From the NCBI GenBank assembly GCA_045601805.1, contig JAZSAJ010000046.1, positions 47,276 through 111,275 on the forward strand: a DNA stretch of 64,000 bases. The letters are read 5' to 3'. Of the stretch, positions 51,698 to 59,418 are shown one piece after another; position 1 is the stretch's first letter, and every line of letters starts with the position of its first letter. The position numbers and the translations under genes were made by a program. This DNA comes from SIG607 sp045601805. GTDB lineage: Bacteria; Bacillota; Clostridia; Oscillospirales; Acutalibacteraceae. The notes below the pieces were generated by a model. That model saw only the letters and a program-made list of their open reading frames with translations, made no database searches and was not told the origin of the DNA.

Positions 51698-52342
51698 GTG
51701 GTAAAAATATCGCCATCGGTGCTTTCTGCCGATTTTTTAGACCTTGATAAAGACCTTAAAAAATTAAAGGAAGCAGGGGTGGAAATGGTCCATCTTGATG
51801 TTATGGACGGCATTTTTGTTCCCAATATTTCTTTTGGTGTACCCGTAATAAAATCTATAAGGGAACATACCGATTTAATACTTGATGTTCATTTAATGAT
51901 TGATAGACCGCACCGCTACATAAAAGAGTTTGCCAAAGTTTCTGATTACCTTGGTTTTCATTACGAAGCAGGAAGCGATGTGGCTGAAACTCTTAAAGAA
52001 ATTAAGTCGCTTGGCTGTAAAACCTGTTTAACAATTAAACCTTGCACAGAACCTGAAGCAGTTTTTCCGTTTTTGGAACTTTGTGATATGGTACTTGTTA
52101 TGTCGGTAGAACCCGGTTTTGGCGGTCAAAAATTTATGCCTGACGCGTTAAGAAAAATTAAAATTTTTAAAGAAGAAATTGAAAAACGCGGGCTTAATAC
52201 AGAAATTGAAGTTGACGGCGGTATAAACGCTGAAACCGCAAAACTGGCAATTAACGCAGGAGCTACCGTTTTGGTTGCAGGCAGTTTTATTTTTTCGGCT
52301 GAAAATATGGCTGAAAGTGTTAAAGCCGTTAAAGGCCTTTAA
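51698..52342 (+). CDS. rpe: Ribulose-phosphate 3-epimerase
   Basis: Rpe interconverts ribulose-5-phosphate and xylulose-5-phosphate. The 214-residue TIM barrel has VKISPSVLSADF, HLDVMDGIFVPN, DVHLMID, VMSVEPGFGGQ and EVDGGI, the conserved metal and catalytic residues. The GTG at 51698 is chosen over the ATG at 51677 because AAGGAG lies between them at proper spacing, giving the usual length. It is alone rather than with rsgA. Its 3' end overlaps the convergent gene by 14 bases. Confidence 0.94.
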   Translation: MVKISPSVLSADFLDLDKDLKKLKEAGVEMVHLDVMDGIFVPNISFGVPVIKSIREHTDLILDVHLMIDRPHRYIKEFAKVSDYLGFHYEAGSDVAETLKEIKSLGCKTCLTIKPCTEPEAVFPFLELCDMVLVMSVEPGFGGQKFMPDALRKIKIFKEEIEKRGLNTEIEVDGGINAETAKLAINAGATVLVAGSFIFSAENMAESVKAVKGL

Positions 52343-52646
52343 TCTTTTTTAAAGCACTGCTTATTTCAATAAAAGGGTATCGGCTTATAAGTTTGCCGTA
52401 TTCAAATAAATGGGCTTTAATATGTTTGCATATTTTAGAACTTTGCTGTTTGTTTTCAATTAGCAGGCAAAATTTATTGTCACAATAAAAAAGTTTGCTT
52501 TTTTGCGAAGAGTTTTTTTGCTTTTCTATATATTCAAACAAACTGTCACAACCCGAAAAAACAATAATTATTTCTTCTTTAATGTGCTTTTTTTGTTTGG
52601 TTAAGTAAATTTTCGCTTTGTTTTGGTTTTTATAAAAAATTATCAT
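52329..52646 (-). CDS. Small protein resembling the MecA C-terminal adaptor domain
   Basis: The 105-residue protein has basic N-terminal residues, then IVFSGCDSLFEYIEKQ, a strand pair KLFYCDNKFCLLIEN and KAHLFEYGKLISRYPFIEISSALKK. The spacing and the EYG motif resemble the C-terminal half of MecA, the adaptor that brings substrates to ClpC. The MecA N-terminal substrate-binding half is missing. The family match is tentative. GGAGG precedes the ATG. Confidence 0.5.
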   Translation of the reverse strand: MIIFYKNQNKAKIYLTKQKKHIKEEIIIVFSGCDSLFEYIEKQKNSSQKSKLFYCDNKFCLLIENKQQSSKICKHIKAHLFEYGKLISRYPFIEISSALKKIKGL

Positions 52647-52704
52647 AAAACTCCTCCATTATAATTTTTATTAAAAACGGGAAAATAAATATTGGGTGAA
52701 ATTT

Positions 52705-52824
52705 ATGAAACGTATTAAAAAAGAAACAATGGCAATTTTTAAAAGAAGTGTTGGTTTAACGGCTTATTGTATTGCGTTTTTTATGGTTGGTTTGTTTTTA
52801 GCAAAATTGATTTTAGAAAGATAG
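52705..52824 (+). CDS. 39-codon membrane peptide
   Basis: This short frame encodes a basic N-terminus (MKRIKKETMAIFKRS) and one membrane helix (TAYCIAFFMVGLFLAKLIL). It ends nine bases before the phosphohexomutase start, so it may be cotranscribed or coupled. The ribosome site (GGGTGA) is weak. A coding role is supported only by the clean hydrophobic profile and position. Confidence 0.45.
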   Translation: MKRIKKETMAIFKRSVGLTAYCIAFFMVGLFLAKLILER

Positions 52825-52833
52825 GGGAATATT

Positions 52834-54303
52834 ATGAGTTATTTAAAATTAAAAAGCGGAACAGATGTTAGAGGTATTGCAAGTGATTTGGGCGGAAAAC
52901 CAATTGATTTAACCGATGAAGCAATTTACGATATAAGTTCTGCGCTTGTTTGTTGGCTTGTTGATAAACTAAATAAACCTGCCGAAGAATTGGTTGTTGC
53001 CGTTGGCCACGATTCTCGTATTTCGGCTAACAGAATTAGTAAGGCGGTTATAAGCGCTTTAACCGATTCGGGCGTTACCGTACTTGATTGCGGTTTGGCT
53101 TCAACTCCTGCAATGTTTATGACAACCGTCCGCCTTGGCGCCGATGCTTCGGTTCAAATTACCGCAAGTCACCATCCGTTTGACCGCAACGGCTTAAAAT
53201 TCTTTACAAAAAAAGGCGGTTTTGACAGCAGTGATGTTAAAGAATTATTGGCTTTGGCAGACGATAACACAAAATACATAAGCAATAAAAAAGGCGAAGT
53301 TAAACCTACAAGTTTTATGACACAGTACGCTGCCGATTTGCGTGAACTTATTTGCAAAGAAGTAGGCAATGCTCAACCCCTTAAGGGTTATAAAATTGTG
53401 GTTGACGCGGGTAACGGCGCAGGCGGTTTTTATGCTGCTGAAGTTTTGGAAAAACTTGGTGCCGATATTACCGGCAGCCAATTTTTAGAACCCGACGGAA
53501 TGTTCCCCAACCACATTCCTAACCCCGAAAACAAAGAAGCAATGGAAAGCATTTGTTCGGCTGTTATTAAAAGCAAAGCCGATTTAGGCGTAATTTTTGA
53601 TACCGATGTAGACCGCGCAGGATGTGTTGATGCGAAAGGTAAAGAAATTAACCGCAACCGTTTAATTGCATTAGCGGCTTATATTGCTTTGCAAAACCGC
53701 GAAAACGGAACTGTTGTAACCGATTCGGTTACATCCGATGGTCTTAAAAAGTTCTTAAATGAAGAATTAAAGGCAAATCACTACCGTTACCGTCGTGGTT
53801 ATAAAAACGTTATTAACAAAGCCATTGAACTTTGCGAACAGGGTATTGACTGTCCTTTGGCAATTGAAACTTCGGGCCACGCCGCACTTAAAGAAAATTA
53901 TTTCCTTGATGACGGCGCATATTTGGTTACAAGAATTATTATTGAACTTGCAAAGGGCTTAGACATTGAAAAATTCCTTTCAAAACTTGAAATGCCCAAA
54001 GAAGAAAAAGAATGCCGACTTTCAATTCTTACCGAAGATTTCCGTGAATACGGCGAAAAGGTTATTAAAGACTTGGAAGAATACTGCAAAAATAACAGCG
54101 CATACAAAATTGCCGACGATAACCGCGAGGGTATTAGGGTATCGGTAGAGGGCGGTTGGTTCTTGCTTCGCTTAAGCGTTCACGACCCCGTTATGCCAAT
54201 GAACTTTGAAAGTAACTATGAAGGCGGCGTTCAAAAAATGATTAAAGATATTAAGCCGTTCTTCCAAAAATATGAACAACTTGATATTTCATCTTTAAAC
54301 TAA
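52834..54303 (+). CDS. Phosphomannomutase/phosphoglucomutase family protein
   Basis: A 489-residue alpha-D-phosphohexomutase that moves phosphate between C1 and C6 of hexoses for glycan synthesis. The phosphoserine loop reads TASHHPFDRNGLKFF (Ser intact, His-Pro instead of the commoner Asn-Pro), the Mg loop is DTDVDR, and the sugar loop is ETSGHAALKE. The C-terminal phosphate-binding region is present. This variant loop occurs in a clostridial and plastid-like subgroup. Substrate (Glc, Man or GlcN) cannot be fixed. Confidence 0.88.
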   Translation: MSYLKLKSGTDVRGIASDLGGKPIDLTDEAIYDISSALVCWLVDKLNKPAEELVVAVGHDSRISANRISKAVISALTDSGVTVLDCGLASTPAMFMTTVRLGADASVQITASHHPFDRNGLKFFTKKGGFDSSDVKELLALADDNTKYISNKKGEVKPTSFMTQYAADLRELICKEVGNAQPLKGYKIVVDAGNGAGGFYAAEVLEKLGADITGSQFLEPDGMFPNHIPNPENKEAMESICSAVIKSKADLGVIFDTDVDRAGCVDAKGKEINRNRLIALAAYIALQNRENGTVVTDSVTSDGLKKFLNEELKANHYRYRRGYKNVINKAIELCEQGIDCPLAIETSGHAALKENYFLDDGAYLVTRIIIELAKGLDIEKFLSKLEMPKEEKECRLSILTEDFREYGEKVIKDLEEYCKNNSAYKIADDNREGIRVSVEGGWFLLRLSVHDPVMPMNFESNYEGGVQKMIKDIKPFFQKYEQLDISSLN

Positions 54304-54315
54304 TTTTTTAGAAAT

Positions 54316-54346
54316 AGCCCCGACTTTTGTCGGGGCTGTTTTTTTA
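54316..54346. terminator. Bidirectional intrinsic terminator
   Basis: The 9-bp stem AGCCCCGAC/GTCGGGGCT with loop TTTT and T tract lies between the mutase and the convergent Cys-rich gene. Confidence 0.9.
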
Positions 54347-55135
54347 TTCGTTACAACCGCAGTCTTCGGGTGTGCCTTTTGGTGGGAAAAAATCATCGGT
54401 TGGGAATTTTATTTTTCTAAATACATCGCAGGGTTGGTCGCATGCATCGTTGCACTGCTTATCGGGAATACAAAAATCATAAACAGGAATAAGCATTTGA
54501 ACATTTCTTATTAGTTGAACAATAGAGAATAAACCGAGTGTAACATAAACAGTTTTACTGCCATCTTCAAGTTCACTAACAATGTTTCCGCCTAAAATTT
54601 TGCATACGCAATCGGGCACAACGCCAATAGAACAGCAACAATTACCAACTTTAGCAAGTTTTGCACCCAAAGCAATGGGTTCAACTGTTTGAACAACACA
54701 TTTCGGTGTGTTTAAAATGTTGTTACCGCAACTGTCGGTAATGCTGTCTTGTGTGTTAGAGAAAACCTTTACATTTCCTTCACTGCCAAAAAGAATAACC
54801 TTTTTGCTAAATACTGCAATGCCTTTTACGGTAATAGGGCAGGAATGTGGGGTAGTAAACACCTCAAGATTAACAAGGAAGAAGAAAGTTAAATCGCAAC
54901 TGTAATAACCACGGTTAAAGTTAACCTGTTCAACATCTACAAAAACATTAAGTACTTCTGCGCTTTTTAAACGAACACTTACGGCTCGGTCAATTTCTAA
55001 CTGCCCTTCACTTGAAAAATAGCATCTTAAATCTTCTAAACAATCTCTGTCACAGCAAGAGTCGTATACTCTGCCAACATCAATACAAACTGCTTCGTTA
55101 AAGTTTGTGCCGGGAGCATTGTTGTTATCTGCCAT
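54344..55135 (-). CDS. Cysteine-rich protein of unknown function
   Basis: The 263-residue protein has about 20 cysteines, including SCCDRDC near the start, NCCCSIG in the middle and CNDACDQPCD and DCGC near the end. It has no signal peptide or membrane helix. Beta-strand-like segments (YYSCDLTFFFLVNLEVF; GIAVFSKKVILFG) suggest a compact disulfide- or metal-rich fold. The pattern resembles hypothetical proteins found in spore-forming Clostridia and would suit a spore coat component, but this is inference. AAGGAGG precedes the ATG, and GGTAAAAT lies about 35 bases upstream. Confidence 0.7.
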   Translation of the reverse strand: MADNNNAPGTNFNEAVCIDVGRVYDSCCDRDCLEDLRCYFSSEGQLEIDRAVSVRLKSAEVLNVFVDVEQVNFNRGYYSCDLTFFFLVNLEVFTTPHSCPITVKGIAVFSKKVILFGSEGNVKVFSNTQDSITDSCGNNILNTPKCVVQTVEPIALGAKLAKVGNCCCSIGVVPDCVCKILGGNIVSELEDGSKTVYVTLGLFSIVQLIRNVQMLIPVYDFCIPDKQCNDACDQPCDVFRKIKFPTDDFFPPKGTPEDCGCNE

Positions 55136-55218
55136 TAAAAAATCCTCCTTAAAATATTAAGTACGGCATTTTACCGCAACTTTAATACATTTTATGATTG
55201 ATTATGTGTTTTGTGAAT

Positions 55219-55242
55219 AAAAAAAAGCACCATACGGTGCTT
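55219..55242 (-). terminator. Terminator of folT-folC
   Basis: On the minus strand, AAGCACC/GGTGCTT with a four-base loop is followed by eight T. The stem touches the folC stop codon. Confidence 0.8.
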
Positions 55243-56509
55243 AATTAAATAGAATATTATAAATTTCTGAGTACATATAAAGCGAACCTAAACATACCAA
55301 AGGTTTATTTTCTTTTGTACTTTCTTTAACTGCGGTATTAAACGCTGTTTTTATATCTTCAAAAGCAAATGCTGGTATATCAAGGTTTTTAAAAATAGTG
55401 GCTAAATCTTTACTTTTTAACGCGCGCGGGTTGTTTGGCGTTACACAGTAAACATTATTAACTGCTTGGCTAAGAGTATTTGCCATAAAGGTATAATCTT
55501 TATCAGCCATAACACCCATTAAAATGTTTACCTTTTTATCACCAAAGTATGTTTTAATACTGTTTAGCGCGGCAGTAATACCTTGTGGGTTGTGTGAACC
55601 GTCAAAAATAATTAACGGTTCTTTGCTTAACACCTCAAACCTTGCGCGCCAAACTGTACTATTTAAGCCGTTTTTAATGTCTTTCTCGGTAATAGTAAAA
55701 CCTATTCTGTTTAGATATTGCGCGGCTTCAATAACATTTGCGGCATTCTTTGTTTGATATACACCAAGCAAACTAAGAGTTATATCTTTATAATCTTTGT
55801 AATCAAATTTTGTGGTTTCTAAACTTATGTTTTTTATGTTAATACAACTGTAATCGGGTGTAATAAGCTTTGAGTTTTTGCTTTGCGCAGTACTTTCAAT
55901 TATATCTTGGGCAGTTTGGTTTTTACCGCACCAAAGGCAAGGGGTACCTTCCTTTATAATACCTGCTTTTTCGGTCGCAATCTTTTCTATTGTATTGCCT
56001 AAAAAGTTTTGATGGTCAAAATCAACCCCTGTAATAACCGAAAGACAGAGGGGCTTTATTATATTTGTGGCGTCATATTTACCGCCTAAGCCACATTCAA
56101 GCACAACAATATCACAGTTGTTTTTGTAAAAATAATAAAATGCTGCTGCGGTTATAACCTCAAATTCGGTAGGGGAATCACTCATTTTTTCGGCTAATGG
56201 CTTAATTTTTGTGCAAATTTCGGCTAAATCGTCATCTGCAATCATTTTTCCGTTAATACAAATTCTTTCGCCAAAGTTTAGTATATAAGGCGAAGTAAAT
56301 GTACCTACCTTAAAACCGGCATTAATAAGTACGCTTGAAAGCATAGCGCAAAATGAACCTTTTCCGTTAGTACCTGCAACATGAACAAACTTTAATTTAT
56401 CTTGAGGGTTACCAAGCAATGCGCAAAGCTGTGTAATTCTTTCAAGTCCGGGCTTGCAAAAAAAGTTTGAGGTTGAATGTATAAAGTTAATTGCTTGTGT
56501 ATAATCCAT
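55241..56509 (-). CDS. folC: Folylpolyglutamate synthase/dihydrofolate synthase
   Basis: FolC adds glutamates to folates and trapped folate intermediates. The 422-residue Mur-ligase-like protein has the P-loop HVAGTNGKGSFCAML, the folate-site SPYILNFGERICING, the Mg-binding LECGLGGKYDATNI and IFDGSHNPQGI. It lies two bases after folT with GGGGAAA inside the folT end. Co-expression with a folate importer under a tetrahydrofolate riboswitch indicates that imported folate is trapped by glutamylation. Confidence 0.95.
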   Translation of the reverse strand: MDYTQAINFIHSTSNFFCKPGLERITQLCALLGNPQDKLKFVHVAGTNGKGSFCAMLSSVLINAGFKVGTFTSPYILNFGERICINGKMIADDDLAEICTKIKPLAEKMSDSPTEFEVITAAAFYYFYKNNCDIVVLECGLGGKYDATNIIKPLCLSVITGVDFDHQNFLGNTIEKIATEKAGIIKEGTPCLWCGKNQTAQDIIESTAQSKNSKLITPDYSCINIKNISLETTKFDYKDYKDITLSLLGVYQTKNAANVIEAAQYLNRIGFTITEKDIKNGLNSTVWRARFEVLSKEPLIIFDGSHNPQGITAALNSIKTYFGDKKVNILMGVMADKDYTFMANTLSQAVNNVYCVTPNNPRALKSKDLATIFKNLDIPAFAFEDIKTAFNTAVKESTKENKPLVCLGSLYMYSEIYNILFN

Positions 56510-56511
56510 AA

Positions 56512-57060
56512 TTATTTCCCCAAAACAGATAAAATTTGATTTTTTAAACTCTTGTTTTTAAGCAGTATAACAAGGCAAAAATATTCACAAATAGCTACAA
56601 TAATATAATTTACGCTTCGTTGAATAAGCATTGGAACAAAAGGTGAGCCGTACCATATACTAAGACCTACCGTCTTAATTAAAACCGAGCCAATAAAATG
56701 GCATACTGCAACATTTAAAGCTGTAGCAATATAAAAATTTAGCTTATTAAACAGTTTTGCAAGAAGCCCCGATGTAAAACCAATAAACACCGATGCAAAG
56801 GTAAGTATGGGATTTATTGCATATCCCCTTAAAATACAACCTATAATATCTGCCACAAGAGCAGTAAGGGCGCCAACAGGTCCGCCAAAGAAAAATCCGC
56901 TTAAAAACAAAGGCAGATTTTCAAAACTAAATCTTAATGTATCGCCAATATTAAAGGCCAAAAATTTGCCTAAAATAATACTTATTGCGGCAAACAAGGC
57001 AGATATTGCCAGTACTTTTAAATTTTTAATATTTTTAAAGCCCAATATATTATTTTGCAT
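56512..57060 (-). CDS. folT: Folate ECF transporter S component FolT
   Basis: FolT is the folate-binding membrane subunit that uses the shared EcfAAT module. The 182-residue protein has about six helices and typical S-component segments: ILAISALFAAISIILGKFLAF, LRFSFENLPLFLSGFFFGGPVGALTALVADIIGC and NPILTFASVFIGFTSGL. AGGAGGG precedes the ATG. The tetrahydrofolate riboswitch upstream strongly supports folate as ligand. Confidence 0.9.
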   Translation of the reverse strand: MQNNILGFKNIKNLKVLAISALFAAISIILGKFLAFNIGDTLRFSFENLPLFLSGFFFGGPVGALTALVADIIGCILRGYAINPILTFASVFIGFTSGLLAKLFNKLNFYIATALNVAVCHFIGSVLIKTVGLSIWYGSPFVPMLIQRSVNYIIVAICEYFCLVILLKNKSLKNQILSVLGK

Positions 57061-57120
57061 ATAAAAATACCCTCCTTATAGTTGGCTACAAGCAGGGTAG
57101 AAAAATATAAACCTTGTTTG

Positions 57121-57217
57121 TAGCAGCGGGATGCGGACAATGTATCGCAATAAAATTTTCGTCACTGCGACAACTCCCCGTTCGCAGTGCACTTAACGCA
57201 CAAGTCCTACTCTGCAC
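57121..57217 (-). promoter_or_regulatory. Tetrahydrofolate (THF-I) riboswitch
   Basis: Read on the minus strand, the RNA contains the conserved blocks AGAGTAGG, GCGTTAAGTG, GAACGGGGAGTTGTCG, a GCGA-type segment and GCATCCCGCTGC, in the order known for the folate riboswitch, with a closing GCAG/CTGC stem. Downstream, GCTACAA and TTGTAGC can pair just before the folT ribosome site without a T tract, so control of translation initiation is more likely than termination. Confidence 0.88.
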
Positions 57218-57223
57218 AAACAA

Positions 57224-57252
57224 ATTATATTACTTTGTTATAATATTGTCAA
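57224..57252 (-). promoter_or_regulatory. Promoter of the folT riboswitch transcript
   Basis: On the minus strand: TTGACA, 17-bp spacer, TATAAT; the start falls a few bases before the riboswitch closing stem. Confidence 0.8.
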
Positions 57253-57254
57253 TA

Positions 57255-57578
57255 TTATTTTATTTTTCCCGAATAAATAATGGTTACAATTTTTATACAT
57301 TTTAAATCGCAAACAACGGTAGAAACGGGGTTTGTGTTAAGTTTTAAGACCACATATCCTGCGCCCACCTTAATAAGTTGCCCAATTTTTTCGGTTAATT
57401 GATTTCCCATAAGCATTTCAAGTTTCATCCATTTACCAAGGTTTTTAGAAAGGTAAGCGGGTAAAAATAAATCGTTGTTCATTATTTCGGTTAAGTAATT
57501 TTCACCATATTCATTAAGTTGCATTTTTTGTTTAAAAATGCTGTTATCTATTTTTTCTAAAGAATTAAAATTATCCAT
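57255..57578 (-). CDS. Small protein of unknown function, possibly spore-related
   Basis: The 107-residue protein has a polar N-terminus and a C-terminal domain LPAYLSKNLGKWMKLEMLMGNQLTEKIGQLIKVGAGYVVLKL...CDLKCIKIVTII. The pattern (chain reaching GKW, strand, G-x-L, VVL, CDLxxIKIVTI) loosely resembles the SH3-like domain of the spore coat protein GerQ and related clostridial proteins; this is tentative. The ATG at 57578 directly follows the T tract of the dapB terminator, whose 3' arm holds GGGTGG, so expression may depend on readthrough. Confidence 0.6.
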   Translation of the reverse strand: MDNFNSLEKIDNSIFKQKMQLNEYGENYLTEIMNNDLFLPAYLSKNLGKWMKLEMLMGNQLTEKIGQLIKVGAGYVVLKLNTNPVSTVVCDLKCIKIVTIIYSGKIK

Positions 57579-57620
57579 AAAAAACCACCCGAACAGTATT
57601 TTATACATACTATTCGGGTG
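57579..57620 (-). terminator. Terminator after dapB, abutting the next start codon
   Basis: On the minus strand a 14-bp stem (5' arm CACCCGAATAGTAT, one G-U) with a seven-base loop is followed by G and six T, and then directly by ATG of the next gene. The 3' arm contains GGGTGG, a possible ribosome site. Confidence 0.85.
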
Positions 57621-57638
57621 AATGTAATTTTGACACTT

Positions 57639-58391
57639 TTAGGCATTAATAAGGTCGTTCATATTGTAAAGGGCAGGGGTTTTAACCTTGCTTAAATAAA
57701 TTGCGGCTTTAAGTGCGCCCGTTGCAAATATTTTTCTTGAAGTAGCAAGGTGTTTAATTGAAACAATTTCGTCTTCCCCTGCAAAAATAACTTCGTGTTC
57801 GCCAACAATGGTGCCGCCGCGCACAGAATGAATACCAATTTCATTTTGCCTTCGTTTTTGCCTTTTTGAATGGCGGTCATATTCATAAATTGAATTTCCC
57901 TTAACTTCATCAATGGCATTAGCAATCATAATTGCAGTGCCGGACGGCGCATCAACCTTTTGGTTGTGGTGCTTTTCAATAATTTCAATATCAAAACCGT
58001 CCCCCAAAATTTCGGTGGCTTTTTTCGCAAGACCAAGTATTAAATTAACGCCAAGCGACATATTGAAACTAAAGAAAACAGGAACAACCTTTGCGGCTTC
58101 TTTAATCTCATTAATTTGTTCTTCGCTATAACCGGTTGTGGCTAACACCAAAGGTGTTTTCGTGCTTTTTGCAAATGTAAGCAAAGCACAAAGGGAAGAC
58201 GGATTACTAAAATCAATTATAACATCTGCGTTTTCGCTAACATTGGCTATGTTTTGATAAACAGGAAAAGAAGCATTTTGCAAAGCAATATCAACGCCTG
58301 CAACTACTTCTAAATTATCATTTATCGCAATCATTTCCTGAAGCGTTTTGCCCATTCTGCCAAAGCAACCGCTTAAAATAATTTTTGTCAT
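57639..58391 (-). CDS. dapB: 4-hydroxy-tetrahydrodipicolinate reductase
   Basis: DapB is the second enzyme of the lysine/diaminopimelate branch. The 250-residue protein has the NAD(P) fold KIILSGCFGRMGKTLQ and the catalytic EKHHNQKVDAPSGTA. It follows dapA by 23 bases. Diaminopimelate serves peptidoglycan, and dipicolinate from the same branch serves spores. Confidence 0.96.
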   Translation of the reverse strand: MTKIILSGCFGRMGKTLQEMIAINDNLEVVAGVDIALQNASFPVYQNIANVSENADVIIDFSNPSSLCALLTFAKSTKTPLVLATTGYSEEQINEIKEAAKVVPVFFSFNMSLGVNLILGLAKKATEILGDGFDIEIIEKHHNQKVDAPSGTAIMIANAIDEVKGNSIYEYDRHSKRQKRRQNEIGIHSVRGGTIVGEHEVIFAGEDEIVSIKHLATSRKIFATGALKAAIYLSKVKTPALYNMNDLINA

Positions 58392-58414
58392 TTATTTTTC
58401 ACATCCTAAAACGG

Positions 58415-59305
58415 TTATTTAAAACAACCGCAGTTTATTAATTCGTTTTTAAGTGCTGTTTTTTGTGCTTCGTTCATTTCAATAAGTGGCATACGGCAGG
58501 GCCCCACACCGTACCCAAGCATATTCATTGCTTCCTTTACGGGAATTGGGTTTACATCTGAAAAAAGCGCTTTTATAAGCGAAGCATAAAACACCTGCGA
58601 TTTTGAAGCAGCGGTTGTGTTTCCGCTTAAATAATCATCACACATTTTGTGGGTTTCATAAGGCAAAATATTAGAAAGCACCGAAATTACACCGCTACCG
58701 CCAAGCGAAAGAATTGGAACAATTTGGTCATCGTTGCCCGAATAAATTTCTAAATTATCACCGCACAATTTTTTTGTTAATGCAACCGAAGAAATATCGC
58801 CGTTTGCTTCTTTTGTTGCCACAATGTTTTGGTGGTATGAAAGTTCTTTATAAGTTTCGGGTAAAATGTTTACGCCGGTACGGGATGGCACATTATAAAG
58901 AATAATAGGTTTATTAACCCTGTCGGCAATGTAGTTGTAATGCGCAACAAGGCCTCTTTGCGATGCTTTGTTATAATATGGAGTAACCAAAAGCAAAGCA
59001 TCTGCACCGCAATCAATTGCTTCGTTGCAAAGACCAACGGTGTAGGTTGTGTCGTTGGAACCGGCACCTGCAATAATGGGAACGCGTTTGTTGCAAACAG
59101 CGGCGGCGCGCTTTATAACTTCAACATGTTCTTTATAATTAAGCGTAGATTTTTCACCCGTTGTACCGCAAATTACAAGGGCATCAATTCCCGATTTAAT
59201 TTGTTGGTCAACCAGCATTTCTAATTTTTCAAAGTTAACGGTATAATCGTTATTCATAGGGGTAACCAAAGCAGTAGCAGCGCCTGTAAATACTTTTTGT
59301 TTCAT
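58415..59305 (-). CDS. dapA: 4-hydroxy-tetrahydrodipicolinate synthase
   Basis: DapA condenses pyruvate with aspartate semialdehyde. The 296-residue TIM barrel has ALVTPMNNDYTVN, CGTTGEKSTLN, the Tyr of ILYNVPSRTGVN and the Schiff-base Lys of IVATKEANGD. It is the first gene of the dapA-dapB unit. No lysine riboswitch (long five-helix leader) is seen in the short upstream gap. Confidence 0.96.
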   Translation of the reverse strand: MKQKVFTGAATALVTPMNNDYTVNFEKLEMLVDQQIKSGIDALVICGTTGEKSTLNYKEHVEVIKRAAAVCNKRVPIIAGAGSNDTTYTVGLCNEAIDCGADALLLVTPYYNKASQRGLVAHYNYIADRVNKPIILYNVPSRTGVNILPETYKELSYHQNIVATKEANGDISSVALTKKLCGDNLEIYSGNDDQIVPILSLGGSGVISVLSNILPYETHKMCDDYLSGNTTAASKSQVFYASLIKALFSDVNPIPVKEAMNMLGYGVGPCRMPLIEMNEAQKTALKNELINCGCFK

Positions 59306-59418
59306 AAAATCACACCCAATAAATATTTTTACTTGCGATAATACAGAATATGCAATATAATACTTTTATATTAATTTTATAATATCATTTCTAAACATTT
59401 TTGTCAATGGAGCAAGTA

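Noticed and set aside
58392..59418. Lysine riboswitch upstream of dapA
   Set aside because: The upstream gap is only about 110 bases and lacks the conserved AGAGG and multi-helix pattern of that riboswitch.
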